DNA from: Altererythrobacter sp. C41 | Lineage (GTDB): Bacteria; Pseudomonadota; Alphaproteobacteria; Sphingomonadales; Sphingomonadaceae | Length of the DNA stretch: 64,000 nt | NCBI RefSeq assembly: GCF_016803135.1 | Contig: NZ_JAEVFE010000002.1 | Location: 248,001 to 312,000, forward strand | Direction: 5' to 3' | Part shown: piece by piece, positions 38,417 through 47,190 of the stretch | Layout of the letters: every line of letters begins with the position of its first letter | Position numbering within the stretch: the stretch's first letter is position 1 | Program-made: the position numbers and the translations under genes | Notes under the pieces: generated by a model | The model's input: only the letters and a program-made list of their open reading frames with translations | Databases searched by the model: none | What the model was told of the DNA's origin: nothing

Positions 38417-39492
38417 TGTCCGGCCATCCAGCCGATCGCCATCAGGAAGAAGCTGATCGCGATCCAGGCGAACAGGCTCAGCGCCAGCATCCGCCACAGG
38501 GCGCCGAAGCGGCTGGTGCCGTAGGCGCCGCGGATCTGCCGGTACATATGGTAGGGCGCGTAGAACAGCAGCAGCCCGCCGATGCCCGGCATGCCGAAAT
38601 AGAACAGCAGGCTCGACAGCGCGGCCAGGGCGATCATGAAAGCGATCGAATAGGTGGTGAAGACCGTGTGATCGTAGCCCTTGAAGCGGCGCGCAAACGG
38701 GAACAGCAGCCAGACGAAGGGCACGCTCAGCGGAATGAGCATCCAGCTGAACTTGTAGGCGTTGGTCTGCAGCTTGTAGATCGTGAGCTGCGGGTTCTCG
38801 GTCGCCTTCTTCCACGCGGCGGTGAGGGCGTTGCCTTCGGGAAGCGGGTTGTTCTCGAACCCTTTCCTGAAATTGGTCTCGAACTCGCTGCCGACCCCGC
38901 CGATGACCATTTCCAGGCCCTGCTGGTCCTCCTTGAGCTCGGCAATGCGCTCGTCGATCTCGGCCAGGTCGGCTGGGTCGTCCAGGTTCCGCTCGCGCTT
39001 CCCCTGCAGTTCGGCGAGCTCTTTCTGATTGGTGGCGTAGGCCGACTTGACCTGCTCCATCCCGCTGACGTCGGGCGCGAACGCGGTCGATCCGCCGAGC
39101 GCGCTGAACAGGGCATAGCTCAGGAACACGACGAACAGGAACAGCGCGATCGGGCTGACGTAGCTGGCGCGTTTGCCGTCGATATATTCGCGGGTCAGCT
39201 TGCCCGGCTGCCACACGAGCAGCGGCAGGGTGCGCCAGGTCTTGCCTTCGAAGTGGAGCACGCCGTGCAGCAGATCGTGGAAGAAGGCCCGCAGCGTGCG
39301 GTGGACGTGCGCCCGCTGGCCGCAGTTGTGGCAGTGCGGCCCGGCCAGCGCTGCGCCGCAGTTGAGACAGGCGCTCTCGTGCGTATGGCCGTTCGCTCCG
39401 GGCGACGCCTCCCCGCGGTTCGGTTCGACCGCGCGCGCCGCCAGAGCCCCCGTGGCGATCTCCGCCATCCCCTCGCCGATATCCCCTGTCAT
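38413..39492 (-). CDS. DUF3667 zinc-ribbon membrane protein
   Basis: A 359-residue protein of the DUF3667 type. The N-terminal cytoplasmic part has a zinc ribbon (ACLNCGAALAGPHCHNCGQ) and then FFHDLLHGVLHFEGKTWRTLPLLVWQPGKLTREYI, the domain core. Four or five membrane helices follow, with a long polar insert (about residues 145-230, rich in Glu/Lys and probably coiled coil) between the first and second. Function unknown. Confidence 0.92.
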   Translation of the reverse strand: MTGDIGEGMAEIATGALAARAVEPNRGEASPGANGHTHESACLNCGAALAGPHCHNCGQRAHVHRTLRAFFHDLLHGVLHFEGKTWRTLPLLVWQPGKLTREYIDGKRASYVSPIALFLFVVFLSYALFSALGGSTAFAPDVSGMEQVKSAYATNQKELAELQGKRERNLDDPADLAEIDERIAELKEDQQGLEMVIGGVGSEFETNFRKGFENNPLPEGNALTAAWKKATENPQLTIYKLQTNAYKFSWMLIPLSVPFVWLLFPFARRFKGYDHTVFTTYSIAFMIALAALSSLLFYFGMPGIGGLLLFYAPYHMYRQIRGAYGTSRFGALWRMLALSLFAWIAISFFLMAIGWMAGH

Positions 39493-39531
39493 GCGCGCGT
39501 TCTAGTCCTGCGCGGGCGGTGATGGAAGAGG

Positions 39532-40542
39532 TCAGTCCAGCTGCCCGATCGCGGCGTCCAGCCATTCCAGGGCCCGGTCGAAGCAAGCGCCGTAGCGTTC
39601 TTCGATGAATTCGTCCGCGCGCGCATGGATCGCGGGCTGGAACGGGCTGGACGGGTCCTTCGTGTGACGCTTCATCAGGATGGCGGCGCGTTCCGGCTCG
39701 GGCGGGAGCACGGGCAGGCCGAGTTGCTCCTGCGCCTGCTGCACGATGCCTTCGGGATTGGCGACGATGCTCTCGAAATCGATCCGCACGGCATCCGGCC
39801 AGCCATTGCGCGCTATGGCATCGTCGAACAGCGTTTCCTGAAGCCAGTGAAGCAGTGCCATGATCCGCGCCATCCGCTCGAACGGATCGGGCGTGTTCCC
39901 CATCGCGGATTGCATCAGCGCATTGCCGCCCCTTACGACCGGCGCGATCTGGCTGGCGAGACGAGCGCAGAATGCCAGCCGATCATTGCCGCCGCGGAAT
40001 GTCGCGCCGAGGTAGCGCCGCCGTTTCATCGAGACGAACACGGCATGCTCGATCCGGCCGGGCGCGCAGAGCTCGGGCAGCAGCGAATTGACCCAGTTGG
40101 TCGGCTTGACCACGACCGATATCCCGTTGCCGCCGACTTTACCGAGTTCCGACAGCGCGTAATCCAGCAGGGGTTCGAGCGGGGCGATCGCCTTGCCCGC
40201 GGCGATCAGTTCGCGCTGTCCGGCGATGTCGGCGAGGCACTGCGGTTCCTTGAGCGCAGTGACCTGACCTGGCCAGTCGAGCAGCCGCGCCAGCAGCGTC
40301 GAGCCGGCAAAGCCGACGTGGAACACGAACCGGGTCGCCTTCTCCGCGCTGGTCGGCCGCAAGTCGAGCGGGCGCAGGGCCTGTTCTCGCCAGAAGGTCT
40401 CCCGCCCGTCGAGAAAGCTCGCGCTGGCGAGCCGCGACCGGTCGGTCGACACCACGATCGCTTCGCCTTCGACGCTGTCCATGCGATGGAGAAACGCGAT
40501 CTCCTCGCCCACGGGCGCTCCGTCGATTCGATGCGAGCTCAT
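39532..40542 (-). CDS. P-loop sulfotransferase-like protein
   Basis: A 336-residue protein with FVFHVGFAGSTLLARLLD near residue 72, a PAPS-type phosphate-binding loop of sulfotransferase-like proteins, and a plausible 3'-phosphate site in the VSMKRRRYLGATFRGGNDR segment. Sequence similarity by eye is limited, so substrate and even activity are uncertain. It lies downstream of rpoZ on the same strand but is separated by a terminator-like hairpin and 185 bases. Confidence 0.65.
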   Translation of the reverse strand: MSSHRIDGAPVGEEIAFLHRMDSVEGEAIVVSTDRSRLASASFLDGRETFWREQALRPLDLRPTSAEKATRFVFHVGFAGSTLLARLLDWPGQVTALKEPQCLADIAGQRELIAAGKAIAPLEPLLDYALSELGKVGGNGISVVVKPTNWVNSLLPELCAPGRIEHAVFVSMKRRRYLGATFRGGNDRLAFCARLASQIAPVVRGGNALMQSAMGNTPDPFERMARIMALLHWLQETLFDDAIARNGWPDAVRIDFESIVANPEGIVQQAQEQLGLPVLPPEPERAAILMKRHTKDPSSPFQPAIHARADEFIEERYGACFDRALEWLDAAIGQLD

Positions 40543-40676
40543 GGTTGGGCGCTTGGCAAATCGGCGTCGGCGCGCGAGAGATAATCGTCCAACGGCATTG
40601 CAATCCGTCGAAGCCCGTGAGCGAATCGACTAACGACTTCGGCGACCGATTCGCGTTCAGGGACTCGGCGCATACG

Positions 40677-40705
40677 AAAAGGGCCGCCCCTGCGGACGGC
40701 CCTTT
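40677..40705 (-). terminator. rho-independent terminator after rpoZ
   Basis: On the reverse strand AAAGGGCCG-(loop)-CGGCCCTTTT: a 9-bp GC-rich stem followed by a four-T run, 22 bases after the rpoZ stop. It is a good match to an intrinsic terminator. Confidence 0.75.
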
Positions 40706-40726
40706 CGAAGGTTTCGGGAGAGCGGG

Positions 40727-41071
40727 TCAGCCCTCGTAGTCGGAGCCGATCGAGGTCGAGCGGGTCGGGGCGGACGCGGTGATGCGCAGCGCCTCGGCCG
40801 ACTGGCTCAGCGAGCCGATCTCGTCAGCCTCGTCCTCGTCGTCGGGCAGGATTTTCTGCAGGCCGGTGACGAGCGATTCCTTGAGTTCCTTCGGCCGGAT
40901 CGACTGGTCGGCGATTTCGCGCAGGGCGACGACCGGATTCTTGTCGCGGTCGCGGTCGACGGTCAGCTCCGCACCGCCGGAAATCTCGCGCGCGCGCTGC
41001 GCCGACAGCAGTACGAGATCGAAACGGTTGGGGATCTTGTCGACACAATCTTCGACAGTAACGCGCGCCAT
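40727..41071 (-). CDS. rpoZ: DNA-directed RNA polymerase omega subunit
   Basis: A 114-residue omega subunit. [30 protein letters not shown] is diagnostic, as is [14 protein letters not shown]. It helps assemble RNA polymerase and forms part of the ppGpp site. The alphaproteobacterial C-terminal extension (acidic DDEDEADEI, then a Ser/Thr-rich tail) is present. The start is set by the conserved MARVT; a long upstream frame is a shadow. Confidence 0.96.
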   Translation of the reverse strand: MARVTVEDCVDKIPNRFDLVLLSAQRAREISGGAELTVDRDRDKNPVVALREIADQSIRPKELKESLVTGLQKILPDDEDEADEIGSLSQSAEALRITASAPTRSTSIGSDYEG

Positions 41072-41182
41072 GTGGCACTCCGATGTTTGCGAATGGGTTG
41101 TTCGGAAAGCGCGCGAGCTAGGCGGTTGGGGCGCGAAAGTCAAGGATTTGCGCCCGGGCGCGGCTCGCCCTAAGGCTGGGCG

Positions 41183-42373
41183 ATGGCCGATGCGCAGACC
41201 TCGGGCGATATCGCGGATCGTGCCGCTTTCACCGATCCCGATCCCTTCTCGATCCATGCCGGCGGCCAGGACCTGACGTTCTACCCGGCCGGCAAGGACC
41301 GGCGCGAGGCGCTGTTCGCGATGGTTCGCACGGCGCGGCGCTCGCTCAAGCTGTGCTTCTACATCTATGCCGAGGACGAGGTCGGAACCGCACTGCGCGA
41401 CGCGCTCGTCGAAGCCGCGGGGCGCGGGGTCGCCGTCACGCTGATCCTCGACAGTTTCGGCGCGGCGGCGAGCGACGCGTTTCTCGCCCCGCTCCGCGCC
41501 GCGGGCGGCACCGTCTATTGTTTCAGCCCGCGCTGGACGCAGCGCTATCTGATCCGCAACCACCAGAAGATCGTCATCGCCGATGACCAATGCGGGATGA
41601 TCGGCGGCTTCAATATCGAGGATTCCTATTTCGCTCCGCCCGGCGAGGACGGCTGGAACGACCTCGCCATCCGCATCGAGGGACCGGCCGTGCGGGGGCT
41701 GGCCGACTGGTTCGCACGCCTGAGCGGCTGGTGCGACGTCGACGACCACAAGTTCCGCTCCATCCGCCGTGCGGTGCGAAGCTGGGACTGGGCGGAGGGC
41801 GGCGCGCGCTGGCTGGTGGGCGGGCCGACCAACGGGCTTTCGACCTGGGCGCGCTGCGTCAGCGAGGACCTGCTGGAAGGGCAGCGGCTAGACATGCTGA
41901 TGGCCTATTTCTCCCCGCCCACGCGGCTGCAGCGGCGCATCGGCCGGATTGCGGCGAAGGGCCAGACGCGGCTGGTCATGGCCGGCAGGAGCGACAATGC
42001 CGCCACCGTCGGCGCGACGCGCTCGCTCTACAGCTATCTGCTGCGCAAGGGCGCGCGGATCTGGGAGTTCAAGCCGTGCAAGCTGCACACCAAGCTGATC
42101 GTGCTCGACGACGTGGTCTATCTCGGCAGCGCCAACTTCGACATGCGCAGCCTCTATCTCAACCTCGAGCTGATGCTCCAGATCGAGGATGCCGCGCTGG
42201 CGGAGCGGATGCGGGACTATATCACCCACCACATCGAAGCTTCGGAGGCGATTACCCCGGCGCTCCACCGCAAGCGCGCGACGCTGTGGAACCGCGTGCG
42301 CTGGAACGTCGGCTGGCTGCTCGTCTCGGTGCTCGACTACACGGTAACGCGGCGATTGAACCTCGGTCTCTGA
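41183..42373 (+). CDS. phospholipase D / cardiolipin synthase-like protein
   Basis: A 396-residue protein with two HKD phospholipase-D motifs: the first near residues 115-135 ([17 protein letters not shown]) and the second near 308-326 ([20 protein letters not shown]). It has no N-terminal membrane helices, which separates it from ClsA. It could make cardiolipin by phosphatidyl transfer, ClsB-like, or have another PLD role. Confidence 0.9.
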   Translation: MADAQTSGDIADRAAFTDPDPFSIHAGGQDLTFYPAGKDRREALFAMVRTARRSLKLCFYIYAEDEVGTALRDALVEAAGRGVAVTLILDSFGAAASDAFLAPLRAAGGTVYCFSPRWTQRYLIRNHQKIVIADDQCGMIGGFNIEDSYFAPPGEDGWNDLAIRIEGPAVRGLADWFARLSGWCDVDDHKFRSIRRAVRSWDWAEGGARWLVGGPTNGLSTWARCVSEDLLEGQRLDMLMAYFSPPTRLQRRIGRIAAKGQTRLVMAGRSDNAATVGATRSLYSYLLRKGARIWEFKPCKLHTKLIVLDDVVYLGSANFDMRSLYLNLELMLQIEDAALAERMRDYITHHIEASEAITPALHRKRATLWNRVRWNVGWLLVSVLDYTVTRRLNLGL

Positions 42374-42431
42374 CGGCGGTTCGGACCCGCACGACACTCC
42401 GGCGCGTTGGTGCGCAAAAGGAGAATCCTCG

Positions 42432-42935
42432 ATGCGAATTGCGATCCTCGCCACCGCGCTCGCGCTGACGGCCTGCGGCGATACCGGCGAACCGGCGGGC
42501 GAACCGGCCGCCACCGGGCAGGCGGCGGCGGTCGAGCGGGCCCCGACGCTCGAGGAACTGGGCGAAGCCGACCTCGCGGATACCGCTCTCGAGGGAGAAC
42601 TCGCCTGCGCCTTCCGCCGCACGGAGGGTGCCGCGCCGATCTTTCTCGGGCGCGGCAACGTGCTCGAAGACGCCGGTGCCGAGGCGGCAGTGAAATATGG
42701 CGGTTCGGTGCGGCGGCTCGCGATGGAGGGCACGGGCGGCTACGACGCGATGGCGGATGGCGCGCGCTTCTCCGGCGAAGGCCTGACGCTGACGATCGCC
42801 AGGACCGGCGATGCGCCGATCGCGGAAGAACCTCAGGTGGCCATGGAATCGCCGGTTTACCCGGCGACGCTGACCGTCACCGTCCCGGGCGAGACCGGAC
42901 AGGTGATCGAAGGTCTGTTCGAATGCGGGCCGTAA
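42432..42935 (+). CDS. hypothetical lipoprotein
   Basis: A 167-residue protein with a lipoprotein leader (ALALTAC, Cys15). An Ala/Pro/Gly/Glu-rich linker follows and then a small domain beginning LEGELACAFRRTEGAAPIFLGRGN and ending LFECGP, with two Cys that may pair. AAAAGGAGAA lies just upstream of the ATG. No recognised family. It lies 59 bases after the phospholipase-D gene and could be co-transcribed. Confidence 0.8.
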   Translation: MRIAILATALALTACGDTGEPAGEPAATGQAAAVERAPTLEELGEADLADTALEGELACAFRRTEGAAPIFLGRGNVLEDAGAEAAVKYGGSVRRLAMEGTGGYDAMADGARFSGEGLTLTIARTGDAPIAEEPQVAMESPVYPATLTVTVPGETGQVIEGLFECGP

Positions 42936-42956
42936 AGCCCTGGAGCGGAAAGTGCT

Positions 42957-44471
42957 CTAGTCGTATTCGCCGGTGCGCCGGTCTTCCTCGGCAAGGTCGG
43001 AGAAGCGCGTGATCCGCGGCTCGAAGCGCAGGCGCACTTTGCCGGTGGCGCCGTGGCGCTGCTTCGCGACGATCAGCTCGGCGAGGCCGAAGACGCGCTC
43101 CATTTCCGCCGCCCAGGCGCTGTGCGCCTCATGCACTTTGGCATCGTCACTCTCGACCGGCCGCTTCGGCTCGCGCGAGGCGACATAGTAGTCCTCGCGG
43201 TAGATGAACCAGACCATGTCGGCGTCCTGCTCGATCGAGCCCGATTCGCGCAGGTCGGACAGCATCGGTCGCTTGTCGTCGCGCTGCTCGACCGCGCGGC
43301 TGAGCTGCGAGAGCGCGATGACCGGCACGTCGAGTTCCTTGGCCAGCGTCTTGAGGCCGCGGCTGATCTCCGAAATCTCGTTCACGCGGTTGTCGTTTGC
43401 GCGCCCGCTGCCTTGCAAGAGCTGCAGGTAGTCGACGATCACCAGCCCGATATCGTGCTTGCGCTTGAGCCGCCGGGCGCGCGTGCGCAGAGCCGCGATG
43501 GTGAGCGCCGGCGTGTCGTCGATGAACAGCGGCAGTTCGGCGAGGCGCTGGCTGGCGAAGCTCAGCTTCTGGAAGTCGTCGCGGCTGATCTTGCCCATGC
43601 GCAGCGCTTCGGAGCTGATGCTGGCCTGCTCCGCCAGGATACGCGTGGCGAGCTGGTCGGCGCTCATCTCGAGGCTGAACAGCGCTACGCCGGCACCCAC
43701 CGACTTGCCTTCCCCGATCTCGTCGCGCCGGTCGCGCAGCAGGCGGTCGGCGCAGTTGAAGGCGATGTTGGTCGCGAGCGACGACTTGCCCATGCCGGGG
43801 CGCCCGGCGAGGATGATGAGGTCGGAGTTGTGCAGGCCGCCGCACTTGTCGTTGATCGAGGTGAAGCCGGTGGTCTTGCCGGAGATATGCCCGCCCGAGT
43901 TGATCGCCAGTTCGATCATGCCGAGCGCCTTGTTGGTCGCCATGCCGAAGCTGGAGGCTTCGCTGGTGCTGGAAGCCCCTTCGGCGACGCGGAACAGGTC
44001 GGCCTCGGCCTGCGCGATGCGGTCCATCGGAGCGACGTCCTCGCTCGTGTCGAGCGCGCCTTCGACGAGCGTGCGGCCGACGCTGACCAGCTCGCGCAGC
44101 AGCGCCAGATCGTAGATCTGCTGCGCCAGTTCGCGGGGGGCAAGCAGGCCCTGCCCGTCGGCGGTAAGCTGCGCGAGATAAGTGATGCCGCCGAGTTCCT
44201 TCAGCGCCTCGTCGGCCTCGAAATAGGGCTTGAGCGTGACCGGCGTGACCACCGCATTGCGGTCGAGCAGGGTCAGCACGCGCTCGTAGATGCGCTGATG
44301 GACGGGCTCGAAGAAATGCTCGGGCCGGACCGCGACGGGGAGCTCCTCGATCACCCGATTGTCGATCAGGACCGCGCCGAGGAACGCCGCCTCCGCCTCG
44401 ATATTGGCCGGCAGCGCACGGCCTTGCGCGGTTTCGGATTCGGGGCGGGTCAGGAGGTCTTGGTCGGCCAT
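42957..44471 (-). CDS. dnaB: replicative DNA helicase
   Basis: A 504-residue DnaB hexameric helicase that unwinds DNA at the fork. The N-terminal domain (ALPANIEAEAAFLGAVLIDN) and the C-terminal RecA-type motor are complete: Walker A GRPGMGKS, Walker B VIVDYLQLL, and the late GSIEQDADMVWFIYRE arginine-finger region. The start at 44471 is the family start (MADQDLL...); a frame extending to 44705 is not supported. The 196 bases upstream to the divergent UPF0262 gene hold no gene. Confidence 0.97.
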   Translation of the reverse strand: MADQDLLTRPESETAQGRALPANIEAEAAFLGAVLIDNRVIEELPVAVRPEHFFEPVHQRIYERVLTLLDRNAVVTPVTLKPYFEADEALKELGGITYLAQLTADGQGLLAPRELAQQIYDLALLRELVSVGRTLVEGALDTSEDVAPMDRIAQAEADLFRVAEGASSTSEASSFGMATNKALGMIELAINSGGHISGKTTGFTSINDKCGGLHNSDLIILAGRPGMGKSSLATNIAFNCADRLLRDRRDEIGEGKSVGAGVALFSLEMSADQLATRILAEQASISSEALRMGKISRDDFQKLSFASQRLAELPLFIDDTPALTIAALRTRARRLKRKHDIGLVIVDYLQLLQGSGRANDNRVNEISEISRGLKTLAKELDVPVIALSQLSRAVEQRDDKRPMLSDLRESGSIEQDADMVWFIYREDYYVASREPKRPVESDDAKVHEAHSAWAAEMERVFGLAELIVAKQRHGATGKVRLRFEPRITRFSDLAEEDRRTGEYD

Positions 44472-44667
44472 CGGCGGCCTTGTGCGCAGGGGTGCGCGGC
44501 GATGGCAAGAGCAGCAGTGGCGCGGCCGCTTGTGGATAGCGGGGATGAAGCTCGTAAAGGCGCCCGGTTTCGCGAATCCTTGATGCCTTCGCCCTCTCCG
44601 CATCTCGGCGGCCGCCATATTCGATGCTTGCCCCGGCCCCTTCGCATCTGCGAAAGCAGCGCGGATC

Positions 44668-45162
44668 ATGTCTGCTCCCGACAATCCATGGCGCATCGCC
44701 CACATCGCGCTCGATCAGGAGACGATCCTGTGGCGCAATGCCGATGTCGAGCAGGAACGGCGCGTCGCGATCTACGATCTGATCGAGGAGAACAGGTTCA
44801 AGCCCGTGCGCGCGGCGGCCCGGGGTCACGAAGGGCCCTGGCGCCTCAGGCTCTCGGTGCAGGACGGGCGGCTCGCGCTGGACATTCGCGACATGGGCGA
44901 AGCCCCGGTGGAGACGATCGTTCTCGGCCTCGCGCGTTTCCGCCGGCCGATCCGCGAGTACTTCGCGATCTGCGACAGCTATTATCAGGCGATCCGCAAG
45001 GCGACGCCGGCTGAGATCGAGACGATCGACATGGCCCGCCGCGGCATCCACAACAACGCGGCCGAGCTTCTGCTCGAGCGGCTCGACGGCAAAGTCGAAA
45101 CCGATTTTCCCACCGCACGGCGGCTGTTTACCTTGATCTGCGTCCTCCATATCAAGGGGTGA
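44668..45162 (+). CDS. UPF0262 family protein
   Basis: A 164-residue protein restricted mainly to alphaproteobacteria. Its pattern IREYFAICDSYYQAIRKATPAEIETIDMARRGIHN is diagnostic. Function unknown. It is followed after 10 bases by the GH25-like gene on the same strand and is divergent from dnaB. Confidence 0.95.
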   Translation: MSAPDNPWRIAHIALDQETILWRNADVEQERRVAIYDLIEENRFKPVRAAARGHEGPWRLRLSVQDGRLALDIRDMGEAPVETIVLGLARFRRPIREYFAICDSYYQAIRKATPAEIETIDMARRGIHNNAAELLLERLDGKVETDFPTARRLFTLICVLHIKG

Positions 45163-45172
45163 CGGGGGGCTA

Positions 45173-45874
45173 ATGGCACGCAAGGCGAGACGAATCGGAT
45201 GGCGCGCGCGCGCGCTCGGACTGCTGCTGCTCGCGGCGCTGGCGGGCGGCGCGTGGCTGTGGTGGGACCTGCAGCGCTGGCGACCGGATGAAACCGCGTT
45301 CCCCGATCAGGGCGCGCGGGTGGGTGCGGGGGACGGCGCGGTCAATTTTCGCACCTTGCGGGCGCTGGGCGCGAGTTTCGTCTACGTCGACGCGAGCGAC
45401 GGCGCCAAAGGGCGCAGCTCGCGCTTCGGGAGCCAACTTGCCGAAGCGCGCGCGGCGGGGCTGCAGGTCGGAGCGGTCCACCGATTCGATCCCTGCACCA
45501 TGGCGGACGGGCAGTCTGCCAACTTCGTTACCATGGTGCCGCGCGATCCGGCGCTCCTGCCGCCAGCGATCGAGCTTTCGCGAACCGCCGACGACTGCGC
45601 CGATCGCGTGAGCGACGCCGCGGTCGAAAGCGAGCTTATGACGCTGATCAACCAGATCGAGATGCACGCGGGCAAGGCGGTGATCCTCAAGGTCGATCCC
45701 GGCTTCGAGAAACGCTACCACCTTGCGGGCATGCTCGAGCGCCACCTCTGGCTCACCCGCACGCGCTTCCAGCCCGAATACGCCGGCCGGCCGTGGCTGC
45801 TGTGGACCGCAAGCACCTCATTGCAGACCGAAGCTGCGGAAGGGCCGCTGCGGTGGGTGGTGGTGCAGCCTTGA
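45173..45874 (+). CDS. GH25-like membrane-anchored protein with altered active site
   Basis: A 233-residue protein with an N-terminal membrane anchor (residues about 12-31) and a GH25 lysozyme-like barrel. Compared with canonical GH25, the region of the D-V-S-x-x-Q-G motif and the K-A-T-E-G motif reads PDQGARV and VDASDG, and the catalytic D-x-E strand reads PPAIEL, keeping the Glu but not the Asp. It may be a peptidoglycan-binding or altered-specificity relative. A member of a paralogue group common in sphingomonads is likely. Confidence 0.75.
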   Translation: MARKARRIGWRARALGLLLLAALAGGAWLWWDLQRWRPDETAFPDQGARVGAGDGAVNFRTLRALGASFVYVDASDGAKGRSSRFGSQLAEARAAGLQVGAVHRFDPCTMADGQSANFVTMVPRDPALLPPAIELSRTADDCADRVSDAAVESELMTLINQIEMHAGKAVILKVDPGFEKRYHLAGMLERHLWLTRTRFQPEYAGRPWLLWTASTSLQTEAAEGPLRWVVVQP

Positions 45875-45883
45875 CGCTTTACT

Positions 45884-45988
45884 GTCGCCCCTGCGAAGGC
45901 AGGGGTCTATCCGCGGTGGCGGGACCGCAAGACAACCGTTTTGCCGCGCCGCCGGCCGTATCTGGACCGCTGCTTTCGCAGGGGCGAC
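45884..45988. repeat. inverted intergenic repeat
   Basis: Two facing 17-base arms, GTCGCCCCTGCGAAGGC at 45884-45900 and GCTTTCGCAGGGGCGAC at 45972-45988, match at 16 of 17 positions and enclose about 70 bases. The arms contain the CCTGCGAAGGCAGG palindrome frequent in sphingomonad intergenic repeats. It separates the GH25-like and cdd genes. Confidence 0.65.
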
Positions 45989-46006
45989 GATGCTAGGATT
46001 CTCGAG

Positions 46007-46417
46007 ATGACAATGACCGACGAAGACCTCATCGCCGCCGCCCGTGCCGCGGCGGACAATGCCTATGCGCCTTATTCGCGCTTTCCGGTGGGCGCTGCGT
46101 TGCGCTTTGCCGACGGGAGCGTGGTGACGGGGGCGAATGTCGAGAATGCGAGCTACGGCCTTGCGCTTTGCGCGGAGACGGTTGCGGTGGCGAAGGCGAT
46201 GGCGGAGGGTGTACGCGGAGGGCTGGTGGCGGTGGCGGTGACCGGGCCGGGCCGCGAGCCGCTTACGCCCTGCGGGCGCTGCCGGCAGGTCCTCAACGAA
46301 CTCGCGGCGCTCGGCGGGACGGACCCGGAGGTATTGTGCGTCGGCCCGGAAGATGTTCGCCGGACCACGCTCAGCGCGCTTCTGCCCGACGCGTTTGGGC
46401 CGGCGAGCCTGGGCTAG
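46007..46417 (+). CDS. cdd: cytidine deaminase
   Basis: A 136-residue homotetrameric-type cytidine deaminase of the pyrimidine salvage pathway. Zinc and catalytic residues are in CAETVAVAK and PCGRCRQVLNE; SRFPVGAALR and GANVENASYG are typical. The ATG at 46007 is used; another ATG lies two codons on. The long upstream frame covers the intergenic repeat and is not coding. Confidence 0.96.
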   Translation: MTMTDEDLIAAARAAADNAYAPYSRFPVGAALRFADGSVVTGANVENASYGLALCAETVAVAKAMAEGVRGGLVAVAVTGPGREPLTPCGRCRQVLNELAALGGTDPEVLCVGPEDVRRTTLSALLPDAFGPASLG

Positions 46418-46429
46418 TATCGGGAAGAA

Positions 46430-46455
46430 GAGGCCGCCCGTCGGCGGGCGGCCTC
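46430..46455. terminator. bidirectional terminator between cdd and outer-membrane protein gene
   Basis: A perfect 11-bp stem GAGGCCGCCCG-(TCGG)-CGGGCGGCCTC between convergent genes, with a TC-rich run on the reverse side (CTTCTTC) and GTTT on the forward side. Confidence 0.65.
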
Positions 46456-46464
46456 CCGTTTGCG

Positions 46465-47070
46465 TCAGAAGCGGACGCCGAGGCTTGCCACGGCCTGGTC
46501 GGTCGTCGCGTCGCCATAAGTGCCGTCGGCAATGTCCTTGTAGCGCGAGCGGCGATATTCGAGGCGCCCTTCGAACGGGCCGGGCAATTGCACCTGCACG
46601 CCGCCGCCGAAGCGCAGGCCGCCGGCATTGTCGTCGAGTTCATCGAGCGAGCCCGAGGAAGTGAACGCCGTCGTGTCGAGCGAGGTGTAGCCGATCTTGC
46701 CGTAGGCGGCGATACCCGGCGTCAGGGCGACGCCGGCGCGGGCGCCGATGTAGTACTGGCCGTCGGCATCGAGGCCGTCGCGCGCGCCCGAGAAGCTGTC
46801 GGGGAAGGTCGTCGAGCCGCCGCTGGTCGAAAGCTCGCCCTCGACCCCGACGAAGGCGCTGCCGAGGCTGATATCGTAACCCGCCGTGATCCCGTAGACC
46901 GCCGAATCCGCGTCGGCGCTGACCGAACCGTCGGCCGCTTCGACGTCGATCCCCTCGTAACCGGCGATGGCGCCGACATAGAGGCCGCCGGGTGCGGTGT
47001 TGTCCTGCGCCATTGCGGGGGCGGCGGCAAAGCCGGCCCCGAGGGCGGCGAGGGCGAAAACTCTTTTCAT
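46465..47070 (-). CDS. outer-membrane beta-barrel protein
   Basis: A 201-residue protein with signal peptide (to about residue 22, PAMAQD) and an OmpA-like/OmpW-type eight-stranded barrel: alternating strands with GLYVGAIAGYEGIDV at the start and a C-terminal LGVRF ending in Phe, the usual outer-membrane signal. Function beyond barrel formation is not evident. The start at 47070 opens the signal peptide. Confidence 0.88.
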   Translation of the reverse strand: MKRVFALAALGAGFAAAPAMAQDNTAPGGLYVGAIAGYEGIDVEAADGSVSADADSAVYGITAGYDISLGSAFVGVEGELSTSGGSTTFPDSFSGARDGLDADGQYYIGARAGVALTPGIAAYGKIGYTSLDTTAFTSSGSLDELDDNAGGLRFGGGVQVQLPGPFEGRLEYRRSRYKDIADGTYGDATTDQAVASLGVRF

Positions 47071-47190
47071 TGCTCGTCCTTTCGCGTGCGTTGAAATGCA
47101 CGCCGCCGGTTCAGCCCGCGCATCTTGCCCGGGCATGAACCGGCGGACGGCATGAGTGCGCGGCGCGACGGATCGCGGCCGCTCTTTCGG

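Noticed and set aside
39532-40542. Link between the sulfotransferase-like protein and the sulfated-glycan locus
   Set aside because: It is 19 kb away, beside rpoZ, and its PAPS site is only tentatively recognised; no shared operon or repeat supports a link.
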